Assembly (NCBI RefSeq): GCF_001434665.1
Contig: NZ_AZDG01000001.1
Coordinates: forward strand, 124,001 to 188,000
Reading direction: 5' to 3'
Length of the DNA stretch: 64,000 nucleotides
Origin: Companilactobacillus tucceti DSM 20183
GTDB lineage: Bacteria > Bacillota > Bacilli > Lactobacillales > Lactobacillaceae
A program made the translations under genes and the position numbers. Positions 57,733 through 64,000 of this stretch are shown here, in pieces (positions within the stretch are counted from its first letter, which is position 1; every line of letters begins with the position of its first letter). Under the pieces are notes generated by a model. That model searched no databases and was not told the DNA's origin. It saw nothing but the letters and a program-made list of their open reading frames with translations.

Positions 57733-58501
57733 TTTAGTAACTGATAATTTATCGTTTGCGTACAAAGATTCAAATACTATTGATAACGTCAATCTAAAAG
57801 TAGAATCAGGCCAGGTATTGGTTATTTTAGGTCCTAACGGTATCGGTAAAAGTACACTTATAAATTGTTTGAGTGGTGTTTTTTCCAAATACAAAGGTAG
57901 TATAAAGTTAGACAATGACGAATTAAAAAAGATAGATAGTAAGAAATTATCACATAAACTTGCATTGGTTAGTCAAGGAGTCAATATCAATACAAATTTA
58001 AGTTTGTTTGATTATTTATTGCTTGGCAGAAGTTCATTTCATTCTATTTTTAGTCAGCCGAATAAAAACGATGAGATTTTAGTAGATTCAATCATTACTA
58101 AAATAGGCCTAGAAAGTTTGAAATTCACTAGTATGCAAAATATGAGTGGTGGTCAAAAGCAATTAGCTAATATTGGCCGTGCATTGGTTCAAGAACCAAA
58201 ATTGTTGATCATGGATGAGCCTACATCTGCTTTAGACTATAAGAATCAGGTCAAGGTTTTGAAGTTGGTCAAATCTTTATCAAAGCAAGGAATAGCAATA
58301 GTTATGAGTACTCATGATCCTAATCAAGCAACCATGGTTGCAGATAGTGTTGGATTATTAATGAGTAATAAAACATATAATCAAGGATCAACAAATGTCA
58401 TATTAAATGATCAATCTTTATCTAAGTTGTATCAAACACCGATTATTTCAACATTTAGTGATGATTTACAAAGAAATGTTTTTGGGATAGAAATGGGGTA
58501 A
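57725..58501 (+). CDS. ABC transporter ATP-binding protein, BtuD/FecE type
   Basis: A 258-residue ATPase that powers the adjacent permease. Walker A is GPNGIGKSTL near 40, signature MSGGQKQLANIGRAL near 143, Walker B LLIMDEPTSALD near 164, H-loop STHDPNQ near 197. GTG at 57725 overlaps the permease gene by eight bases and follows AAGGAAGG. Confidence 0.93.
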   Translation: MFSLVTDNLSFAYKDSNTIDNVNLKVESGQVLVILGPNGIGKSTLINCLSGVFSKYKGSIKLDNDELKKIDSKKLSHKLALVSQGVNINTNLSLFDYLLLGRSSFHSIFSQPNKNDEILVDSIITKIGLESLKFTSMQNMSGGQKQLANIGRALVQEPKLLIMDEPTSALDYKNQVKVLKLVKSLSKQGIAIVMSTHDPNQATMVADSVGLLMSNKTYNQGSTNVILNDQSLSKLYQTPIISTFSDDLQRNVFGIEMG

Positions 58502-58503
58502 TC

Positions 58504-59535
58504 ATGAAAAAGTTAAATACAATAATAGTTTTGACCATTTCGATACTTTTCTTATTTGTAGGCGGATCAAAAGTACAAGCAGCTTCAACAAGAACAGTCG
58601 TCGATAATACTGGTAAAAAAGTTAAAATACCTAAAAAAGTAAAACGCGTGGCTGATTTATGGCACGCTAACAACCCTATTTTTTTGATGCTTGGTGGTGA
58701 AGATAAATTAGTAGCTACCACGAAATTGATTCACGATAATGCATTATTGACGGATTTGTATCCTAGTGTAAAAAAACAAGCAGTGCCATTTAACGGTGAG
58801 AGTTTTCAAATGGAGGAACTTATTAAACAAAAGCCTGATGTAGTTATTAGTTCAGATCCCGCACAGATTGAAACTATCAAAAAGGCTGATATTCCAGCAG
58901 TTAATTCAATGTTTCAAGATTTCTCTGGATTAAAGAAAACGGTTGCATTAACTGGTGCTATAATAGGTGGAAGAGCCAATAAAAAGGCCAAAACTTATAA
59001 CGCACAATTAAATAGCGATATCAAAGAGGTTAAACATAGAGTTTCTAAAGCTAAAAGTAAACCCAGTGTTTTACATATTGTAGACAAGACTGATTTAACT
59101 AAAGTTGATGGTAAGAAAACAATTGTGGATCAATGGATTAGTACTGCAGGTGGTAAAAATGCAATTAAAACAAAGGGAAATATGATTCAAATCTCTGCCG
59201 AAGAAATTATTAAATCTAATCCGGATATTATTATTATAGGTGGAACTACTAATAAAAAAGCTTTAAAGCTTCTAAAAAAAGATTCCCGATTTTCATCATT
59301 AAAGGCTGTAAAGAATAAAAAAGTATACGGTAATCCAACCGGAATCTTTGCATTAGATAGATATAGTGCAGAAGAGGATCTACAAATATGGTGGGCTGCC
59401 AAATTGTTCCATCCCAAACAAATGAAAGATGTAAATCTAAAAAAGAAATTCAGTAATTTTTATGTGAAATATTTCGATCATAAGTTTACTGACAAACAAC
59501 TGGATAAAATTTTATCCGGGGAGGTCATTAAATGA
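58504..59535 (+). CDS. Exported substrate-binding protein, BtuF/FecB type, without lipobox
   Basis: A 343-residue class III binding protein. The N-terminus is a signal peptide (hydrophobic about 5-20, cleavage near VQA-A at 27). There is no Cys anywhere in the protein, so no lipoprotein anchor as Gram-positive binding proteins normally have. Fold motifs: RTVVDNTGKKVKIPKKVKRV, LGGEDKLVAT, EELIKQKPDVVIS, EEIIKSNPDIIIIGG. Substrate is inferred to be molybdate or tungstate from the flanking narI and moaE genes; iron chelates are the alternative. Confidence 0.88.
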   Translation: MKKLNTIIVLTISILFLFVGGSKVQAASTRTVVDNTGKKVKIPKKVKRVADLWHANNPIFLMLGGEDKLVATTKLIHDNALLTDLYPSVKKQAVPFNGESFQMEELIKQKPDVVISSDPAQIETIKKADIPAVNSMFQDFSGLKKTVALTGAIIGGRANKKAKTYNAQLNSDIKEVKHRVSKAKSKPSVLHIVDKTDLTKVDGKKTIVDQWISTAGGKNAIKTKGNMIQISAEEIIKSNPDIIIIGGTTNKKALKLLKKDSRFSSLKAVKNKKVYGNPTGIFALDRYSAEEDLQIWWAAKLFHPKQMKDVNLKKKFSNFYVKYFDHKFTDKQLDKILSGEVIK

Positions 59536-59942
59536 GTTTAATTAAGATAACCGACCAACCAATCAATACAGATGAACTTACTAAGAGTTTGATTCATCCG
59601 GAATTTGGTGGGGTAGATATTTTTATCGGAAATATTCGTAAATTTACTGATGAAATAGAAACCGAGAAGATCGAGTATACTACCTATAAAAAAATGGCGG
59701 AAAAAGAAATGCAAAAATTAGCTGATAAAGTTTTAGCTAAAGGGATGGATGTAGTCATGGTTCATCGAGTTGGTGAATTAAAATTAGCTGATGTTGCTGT
59801 GTTTATTGGTGTTGCCGCTCCTCATCGAGCGGAGGCGTTTGAGAATTGCCAGTTTTTAATAGATCAATTGAAAGAAACTGTGCCAATTTGGAAGAAAGAA
59901 TACGATAAAGACAAAATACGTTGGGGAGGTTTAGGCGAATGA
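59532..59942 (+). CDS. moaE: Molybdopterin synthase catalytic subunit
   Basis: A 136-residue protein that, with MoaD, transfers sulfur to cyclic pyranopterin monophosphate to form molybdopterin. Motifs: GGVDIFIGNIRKF, EYTTYKKMAEKEM, VHRVGELKLADVAVFIGVAA, HRAEAFENCQFLIDQLKETV and the active-site Lys in PIWKKE. It overlaps the binding-protein gene by four bases (ATGA). Confidence 0.96.
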   Translation: MSLIKITDQPINTDELTKSLIHPEFGGVDIFIGNIRKFTDEIETEKIEYTTYKKMAEKEMQKLADKVLAKGMDVVMVHRVGELKLADVAVFIGVAAPHRAEAFENCQFLIDQLKETVPIWKKEYDKDKIRWGGLGE

Positions 59943-60178
59943 AAGTAAAGCTATTTTCAATTTTGGCTGAAGAGATCGGTTCAACCGTTGATCTGAATTT
60001 GAGCGATAGTTTTTACGCTAAAGATGTTAAAGATGACATTAAAAAGCTATATCCAGATTTTTCAGAAATTTTAGATCAATCCTTAGTTGCTGTTAATGAG
60101 GAATATGCCGATGATGAGGCTTTTAAATTAGCTGACGTAACAGAGATAGCAATTATTCCACCCGTTAGTGGGGGCTAG
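59939..60178 (+). CDS. moaD: Molybdopterin synthase sulfur carrier subunit
   Basis: A 79-residue ubiquitin-fold protein. It starts MKVKLFSILAEEIG and ends PPVSGG; the terminal Gly-Gly is the site adenylylated by MoeB and thiocarboxylated. The ATG at 59939 overlaps the moaE stop by four bases, with GGGGAGG upstream. Confidence 0.95.
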   Translation: MKVKLFSILAEEIGSTVDLNLSDSFYAKDVKDDIKKLYPDFSEILDQSLVAVNEEYADDEAFKLADVTEIAIIPPVSGG

Positions 60179-60206
60179 AATTTTATAACGAATGGAGATA
60201 TTTATT

Positions 60207-61382
60207 ATGGGAAGTAGTAAATCCAGATCTTATTTTGCTTTGGCAATGGGAACGTTAGCGATGATGGTGTGCTTTATGGTATGGCTTAGTTTAGCACCTA
60301 TGATCGATATAATTCTAAAGAATGCAGGTGTACAAGTTTCAGAGTTACAAAGATCTTTGCTCTTAGCGACACCTATTTTGCTTGGTTCTATTATGAGAAT
60401 TCCAATGGGAATTATGAGTGATAGATTTGGTGGTAAAAAGACTTATATAATTTTAATGCTATTTTTAATTATTCCAGTCTTGATGATCCCAAGAGTTCAT
60501 TCATATGGGATGTTAGTATTTACCGCTTTACTATTAGGTATGAGTGGTACATCATTTGCCATTGGTGTCTCTTATGTAACAAGATTTTTCCCACCAGAAA
60601 AGCAAGGACTAGTATTGGGTATTGCTGGTGTAGGTAATATTGGTACAGCATTTTCATCATTCTTTTTCCCAAGATGGGTTAAAGTTATTGATCTAAATGG
60701 AGTGTTTTATGTTTTGATTGGACTATTGGTCTTGTTTATTATTTTATTGCTCTTTAGTCCTGAGTCAGAAACAAATAAGAACGCAAGTATAGTAGCATCA
60801 TTATCTGTTGCTAAAGAACGTGACACTTGGTTATTAGCATTATTTTATTTCTTAACATTTGGTATGTTTATGTCGATGACTAATTTATTATCAACATTTA
60901 TGGTTGGTTTGTTTAATGATAGTTTAGTCGATGCTGGACTATGGGCTGCATTGTTTGCCGTAATTGGTACTTTAGTACGTCCAGTCGGTGGTTATTTATC
61001 AGATAAAATCAGACCTATGTCATTACTTCGTTATGATTTTATTTTAATTATCATTGCTGCTGTAGTTTTGGGTATTTTCCTAGAAACAAAGGGAATATTT
61101 ACAACGATTATTGTTGCTTTAGCCGTTTTAGTTGGTTTAGGAAATGGAATTATCTTCAAGATGGTACCATTCGTATCGTCGGGTAATACTGGTGCTGTTA
61201 CAGGATTTGTTGGCGCAATGGGTGGACTTGGAGGTTATTTCCCACCAATTATTCTCGGATTGATTAAACAAATGACCGGAAGTTATAAAATTGGAATATA
61301 TCTGATAGCTATTTTTGGTATAATATGTTTAGTATTACTACAGAAGATATATATTTCTGGTAGTAGAAGAATCGTTAGCTAA
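60207..61382 (+). CDS. narK: Nitrate/nitrite transporter, NarK family (MFS)
   Basis: A 391-residue 12-helix transporter of the nitrate/nitrite porter family. Nitrate signatures are recognised as GTSFAIGVSYVTRFFPPEKQ (first motif) and GAVTGFVGAMGGLGGYFPP (second). It imports nitrate or exchanges it for nitrite. ATG at 60207 is used because GGAGA precedes it; an in-frame ATG at 60192 overlaps that site. Confidence 0.93.
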   Translation: MGSSKSRSYFALAMGTLAMMVCFMVWLSLAPMIDIILKNAGVQVSELQRSLLLATPILLGSIMRIPMGIMSDRFGGKKTYIILMLFLIIPVLMIPRVHSYGMLVFTALLLGMSGTSFAIGVSYVTRFFPPEKQGLVLGIAGVGNIGTAFSSFFFPRWVKVIDLNGVFYVLIGLLVLFIILLLFSPESETNKNASIVASLSVAKERDTWLLALFYFLTFGMFMSMTNLLSTFMVGLFNDSLVDAGLWAALFAVIGTLVRPVGGYLSDKIRPMSLLRYDFILIIIAAVVLGIFLETKGIFTTIIVALAVLVGLGNGIIFKMVPFVSSGNTGAVTGFVGAMGGLGGYFPPIILGLIKQMTGSYKIGIYLIAIFGIICLVLLQKIYISGSRRIVS

Positions 61383-61394
61383 AGGAGTCCAATT

Positions 61395-61730
61395 ATGAGT
61401 GAAGAACAAGCACAAGATCCAAAGGTTCAAGCAGAAACAGAACAAGTAATGGAAGCATTGGAGAGCGTTATTGATCCAGAATTGGGAATCGATATTGTAA
61501 ACCTTGGTTTAATTTATGGAATTGACATCAAGGGAGATCATTGTACAGTTACAATGACCTTAACAACTATGGGTTGTCCTTTAAGCGATATGATCAATGA
61601 TGATATCAATAAAGCGGTTAAATCCGTCGATGGTCTAGAAACTTGTGAAATCAATCTTGTTTGGTATCCAATTTGGGATATGAGCAAGATGAGTCGTTTC
61701 GCACAAATTGCATTAGGAATTCATGGATAA
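61395..61730 (+). CDS. DUF59/MIP18-family Fe-S cluster assembly factor
   Basis: A 111-residue protein of the SufT/PaaD-like DUF59 family. Conserved elements are ESVIDPELGIDIVNLGLIYG and TMTLTTMGCPLSDMI with the conserved Cys. It begins 12 bases after narK and closes the operon, which suggests help in maturing the NarG/NarH clusters. General Fe-S maturation is the alternative. Confidence 0.9.
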   Translation: MSEEQAQDPKVQAETEQVMEALESVIDPELGIDIVNLGLIYGIDIKGDHCTVTMTLTTMGCPLSDMINDDINKAVKSVDGLETCEINLVWYPIWDMSKMSRFAQIALGIHG

Positions 61731-61736
61731 AAGATA

Positions 61737-61771
61737 CAAAAGTTGTAATCAATTGATTGCAACTTTTTTTA
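61737..61771 (+). terminator. Terminator of the nar operon
   Basis: A stem AAAGTTGTAATCAATT... with ...AATTGATTGCAACTTT and a long T run. It is the first clear terminator on the plus strand after narG began at 50243. Confidence 0.9.
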
Positions 61772-61795
61772 TATTAATGTAATAAAGGGGAAAAT

Positions 61796-62221
61796 ATGTT
61801 AACTTACTTTCCAGCTAGTGAAAAAGATTATTCAGTTTTAACAAATATTTGGAGCAGATCTGTATTAGCCACGCATAATTTTTTGAAGGCCGAAGATAAA
61901 AATGAAATTCAAAAAATGCTTCCTGAATATTTCAAGCAAGTAGATTTGCTCAAGTGGCAATTGGATGAATCTATTGTTGGTTTTTCCGGTACGGCAAATC
62001 AAGAATTAGTCATGTTATTTTTAGATCCAAAATATTTTCGTAAAGGCTATGGACATCAAATTCTTCAAAAACTTATTGACGATGGAATCAATAAGGTAAG
62101 TGTTAACGAACAAAATGTTGGTGCATTTAACTTCTATAAGAAGAATGGATTCAAAATGGTTTCTCGTTCAGACTTAGATGGTGATGATCGACCTTATCCC
62201 ATTTTGAATTTACAATTGTAA
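61796..62221 (+). CDS. GNAT family N-acetyltransferase
   Basis: A 141-residue acetyltransferase. The acetyl-CoA loop is RKGYGHQILQKLI near 81-93 and the C-terminal VNEQNVGAFNFYKKNGFK is typical of the RimI-like GNATs. Substrate not identifiable. It is alone behind the nar terminator. Confidence 0.9.
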   Translation: MLTYFPASEKDYSVLTNIWSRSVLATHNFLKAEDKNEIQKMLPEYFKQVDLLKWQLDESIVGFSGTANQELVMLFLDPKYFRKGYGHQILQKLIDDGINKVSVNEQNVGAFNFYKKNGFKMVSRSDLDGDDRPYPILNLQL

Positions 62222-62299
62222 AATGGTCGAGTCCTTTTAGAAGAGTTTAAAAAAGAAAAGTTGTAACATGGTAGTTATTGGGATTGAAAGGAGTCGGAA

Positions 62300-63160
62300 A
62301 TGACTAAAATTAGTAGTTTAACAGATACATATACATTGAGTAATGGTGTAAAAATTCCTATCGTTGGATTTGGAACTTGGCAAACACCAGACGGAGAAGT
62401 TGCTAAAGAGAGTGTTAAATCAGCAATTGAAGCTGGCTATCGTCATATTGATACAGCCGCTGCATATGGTAATGAGGACAGTGTTGGTGAAGGTATCAAA
62501 GCATCAGGTATCAAACGTGAGGATCTATTCTTAACAACTAAATTGTGGAATGATGACCATGGTTATGAATCAACTAAAAAGGCCATGGATAAATCCTTAT
62601 CAGAATTAGGTGTCGATTATGTTGATCTATATTTAATTCACTGGCCAAATCCAGTTAAGTTCCGTGATAATTGGAAGGAAGTTAATGCTGAAACATGGCG
62701 TGCAATGGAAGAGTTGTTAAAAGAGGGTAAGACTCGTGCCATTGGTATTTCTAACTTCCGTCAACATCATATGGACGAACTTTTAAAGACAGCTAAAGTT
62801 ACCCCAATGGTTAACCAAATCTTCTTAAATCCAAGTGAGTTACAACCAGAAGTTGTTGCTTATAATGATGCTCATAATATTTTGAGTGAGGCTTATAGTC
62901 CACTTGGAACAGGAAAGATATTTGAGGTTTCAGAATTAAAAGACATGGCTGCAAAATGTGGTAAGACAGTTGCTCAACTAGTATTACGTTGGTCACTACA
63001 ACATGGTTTCTTACCACTTCCAAAGTCAGTTCATGCTGATAGAATTAAGGAAAATACTGATATTTTTGATTTTGAAGTTTCAGATGCAGATATGAAGACA
63101 ATTGATGGTCTTCATGGATTAGCAGGAGAAGTTCAAGACCCCGATAAAGTTGATTTTTAG
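62300..63160 (+). CDS. Aldo/keto reductase
   Basis: A 286-residue NADPH-dependent (beta/alpha)8 reductase. The AKR signatures are GYRHIDTAAAYGNEDSVGEG (catalytic Asp and Tyr), the Lys in TTKLWNDDHG, and the catalytic His in YLIHWPNP; LPKSVHADRIKEN is the cofactor-binding motif. It resembles the 2,5-diketo-gluconate/methylglyoxal reductase group. ATG follows AAAGGAG. Confidence 0.94.
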   Translation: MTKISSLTDTYTLSNGVKIPIVGFGTWQTPDGEVAKESVKSAIEAGYRHIDTAAAYGNEDSVGEGIKASGIKREDLFLTTKLWNDDHGYESTKKAMDKSLSELGVDYVDLYLIHWPNPVKFRDNWKEVNAETWRAMEELLKEGKTRAIGISNFRQHHMDELLKTAKVTPMVNQIFLNPSELQPEVVAYNDAHNILSEAYSPLGTGKIFEVSELKDMAAKCGKTVAQLVLRWSLQHGFLPLPKSVHADRIKENTDIFDFEVSDADMKTIDGLHGLAGEVQDPDKVDF

Positions 63161-63165
63161 GTATT

Positions 63166-63203
63166 AAAAAGGAGGCTGTGACATATGTCATAGTCTCCTT
63201 TTT
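63166..63203 (+). terminator. Terminator after the aldo/keto reductase
   Basis: A long stem from AAAAAGGAGGCTGTGACAT to ATGTCATAGTCTCCTTTTT with one or two mismatches. The following bases TTTTGTTCCACTCTT recall the outer end of the palindromic repeats at 37602 and 46291. Confidence 0.88.
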
Positions 63204-63228
63204 CATTTCTGAACCTTTTGTTCCACTC

Positions 63229-63256
63229 TTGTTCATATTATTTGATTATTTATCAT
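63229..63256 (+). promoter_or_regulatory. Promoter of the candidate small RNA
   Basis: TTGTTC at 63229-63234 and TATCAT at 63251-63256 (one mismatch from TATAAT) with a 16-base spacer. Transcription would start near 63262, exactly where the predicted structured RNA begins. Confidence 0.5.
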
Positions 63257-63261
63257 AAATG

Positions 63262-63381
63262 GTCGTAAACTAACGGTGAGGAAGAGATAGCTTTCTTCCT
63301 TATGAGATCCGTGTTTACCAAGCGATAGAAGCGATATTTCATATAGATGCCGACTCATCAATCCTGAGTCGGTATTTTTTT
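63262..63381 (+). ncRNA. Candidate structured small RNA, about 120 bases
   Basis: No open frame of note. From the 5' end: GTAAAC (63265) pairs GTTTAC (63313), ACGG (63273) pairs CCGT (63309), and AGGAAGA (63279) pairs TCTTCCT (63294), giving one coaxial three-helix stem. A 30-base single-stranded linker with two GCGATA/GCGATA-like repeats follows, and then a perfect 8-bp terminator hairpin (CCGACTCA / TGAGTCGG, 63350-63372) with seven T. The terminator loop contains the stop codon of the opposing permease gene. I do not recognise the family; it is not a known riboswitch to me. Confidence 0.5.
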
Positions 63382-63999
63382 ATGTTCTTTTTTAAGAGTG
63401 GCGTTTCTAACTAGTTGATATATTGTTGCCACGATAGGAACGCTCAATAACATTCCTACAATTCCTGCTAATCCTCCACCAACGGTAATAGCAACAAGGA
63501 CTAGAATTCCAGGTAATCCAATAGATCCGCCGACAACACGTGGATAAATTAAGTTGCCTTCTAATTGTTGTAAAACAATTATATAAATAACAAATAAGAT
63601 ACCTTGAATGGGTGAGGTAACGGCAATCAATACAAATCCAACAACTCCACCGATCCAAGCACCGATCATTGGAATTAATGCTGTCATACCGACTAAAGCA
63701 CCAATAGATAAGGCATTTGGAAAACGAAAGATCCACATACCTAAAGCACAAAGTGTTCCTAGGATAAAAGCTTCAGTTACTTGACCAGCAATAAAACTTG
63801 AAAAAGATTTATCGGCTATATGTAAAACATATCTAGTTTTTCTCATTATTTTTTGAGATACAAAGGCATCAAAAACTCGATTCAATCTTGAACCAATTAC
63901 TTCCTTGCCACTAACCAAATATATGGCAAATGTTAAGGCAAGTATAAAGTTAAATATACCTTTTGATAAACTTCCAAAAATTGAAATTGTTGAAGAGAA
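63358..63999 (-). CDS. AI-2E family transporter, partial
   Basis: The last 213 residues of a multi-pass protein of the AI-2E (PerM/YdiK) family; the frame stays open to the window edge, so the N-terminal part is missing. The visible part has the typical cytoplasmic SRLNRVFDAFVSQKI segment, then membrane helices with AGQVTEAFILGTLCALGMW, FPNALSIGALVGMTALIPMIG and YPRVVGGSIGLPGILVLVAI. Functions reported in this family range from autoinducer-2 export to sodium/proton exchange; none can be assigned. Confidence 0.92.
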   Translation of the reverse strand, partial: FSSTISIFGSLSKGIFNFILALTFAIYLVSGKEVIGSRLNRVFDAFVSQKIMRKTRYVLHIADKSFSSFIAGQVTEAFILGTLCALGMWIFRFPNALSIGALVGMTALIPMIGAWIGGVVGFVLIAVTSPIQGILFVIYIIVLQQLEGNLIYPRVVGGSIGLPGILVLVAITVGGGLAGIVGMLLSVPIVATIYQLVRNATLKKEHKKIPTQD

Positions 64000-64000
64000 T

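Noticed and set aside
63262-63381. tracrRNA of a type II CRISPR system
   Set aside because: The GAGTCGG terminator recalls tracrRNA ends, but there is no CRISPR array, no cas gene and no segment resembling a type II repeat in the window.

Overview
The window is a continuous stretch of a low-GC Firmicutes chromosome, most likely from Lactobacillaceae. The AT-rich coding, PolC-type polymerase, HrcA/CIRCE heat-shock control, T-box leader, Asn-rich IF2 and LtaS-like protein all fit that family. A nitrate-reducing lactobacillus of the Companilactobacillus or Lactiplantibacillus type is my best guess; the genus is inference. I saw no tRNA, rRNA, CRISPR array, transposase or prophage.

Region 1 (1-14100) is housekeeping: uppS (partial)-cdsA-rseP-proS-polC, then rimP-nusA-ylxR-ylxQ-infB-rbfA. 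Region 2 (14100-31960) has a secreted nuclease, a TetR regulator beside a membrane protein with a cre-like site, a lipoteichoic acid synthase homologue, truB-ribF, hrcA-grpE-dnaK-dnaJ behind a CIRCE operator, lepA, a flavin disulfide reductase, an acetyltransferase and a HAD phosphatase. Region 3 (31958-35460) holds a three-gene minus-strand operon of unknown function. Its last gene is a prenyl-diphosphate-synthase-like protein without the catalytic aspartates. A small metal-binding protein and a DMT exporter follow.

Region 4 (35540-61730) is a respiratory nitrate reduction island. It carries molybdenum cofactor synthesis (moaA, moaC, moaE, moaD, moaB, moeA, moeB, mobA, mobB), nitrate/oxygen sensing (nreABC), ferrous iron uptake (feoAB and a small Cys-rich partner), a short SufD-like protein, narGHJI, a BtuCDF-type ABC transporter that I infer imports molybdate, a NarK-type transporter and a DUF59 Fe-S assembly factor. 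narG and the moeB operon diverge from a shared region containing a near-match to the staphylococcal NreC site. Embedded in the island is a second, archaeal/eukaryal-type prolyl-tRNA synthetase under a T-box, besides the bacterial-type proS at 2422.

Region 5 (61796-64000) has an acetyltransferase, an aldo/keto reductase, a candidate structured small RNA with its own promoter and terminator, and a partial AI-2E family permease.

The best candidates for undescribed biology are the inactive prenyl-synthase-like operon, the candidate small RNA at 63262-63381, a family of nested palindromic intergenic repeats, and the degenerate MobA-like protein beside moaC.
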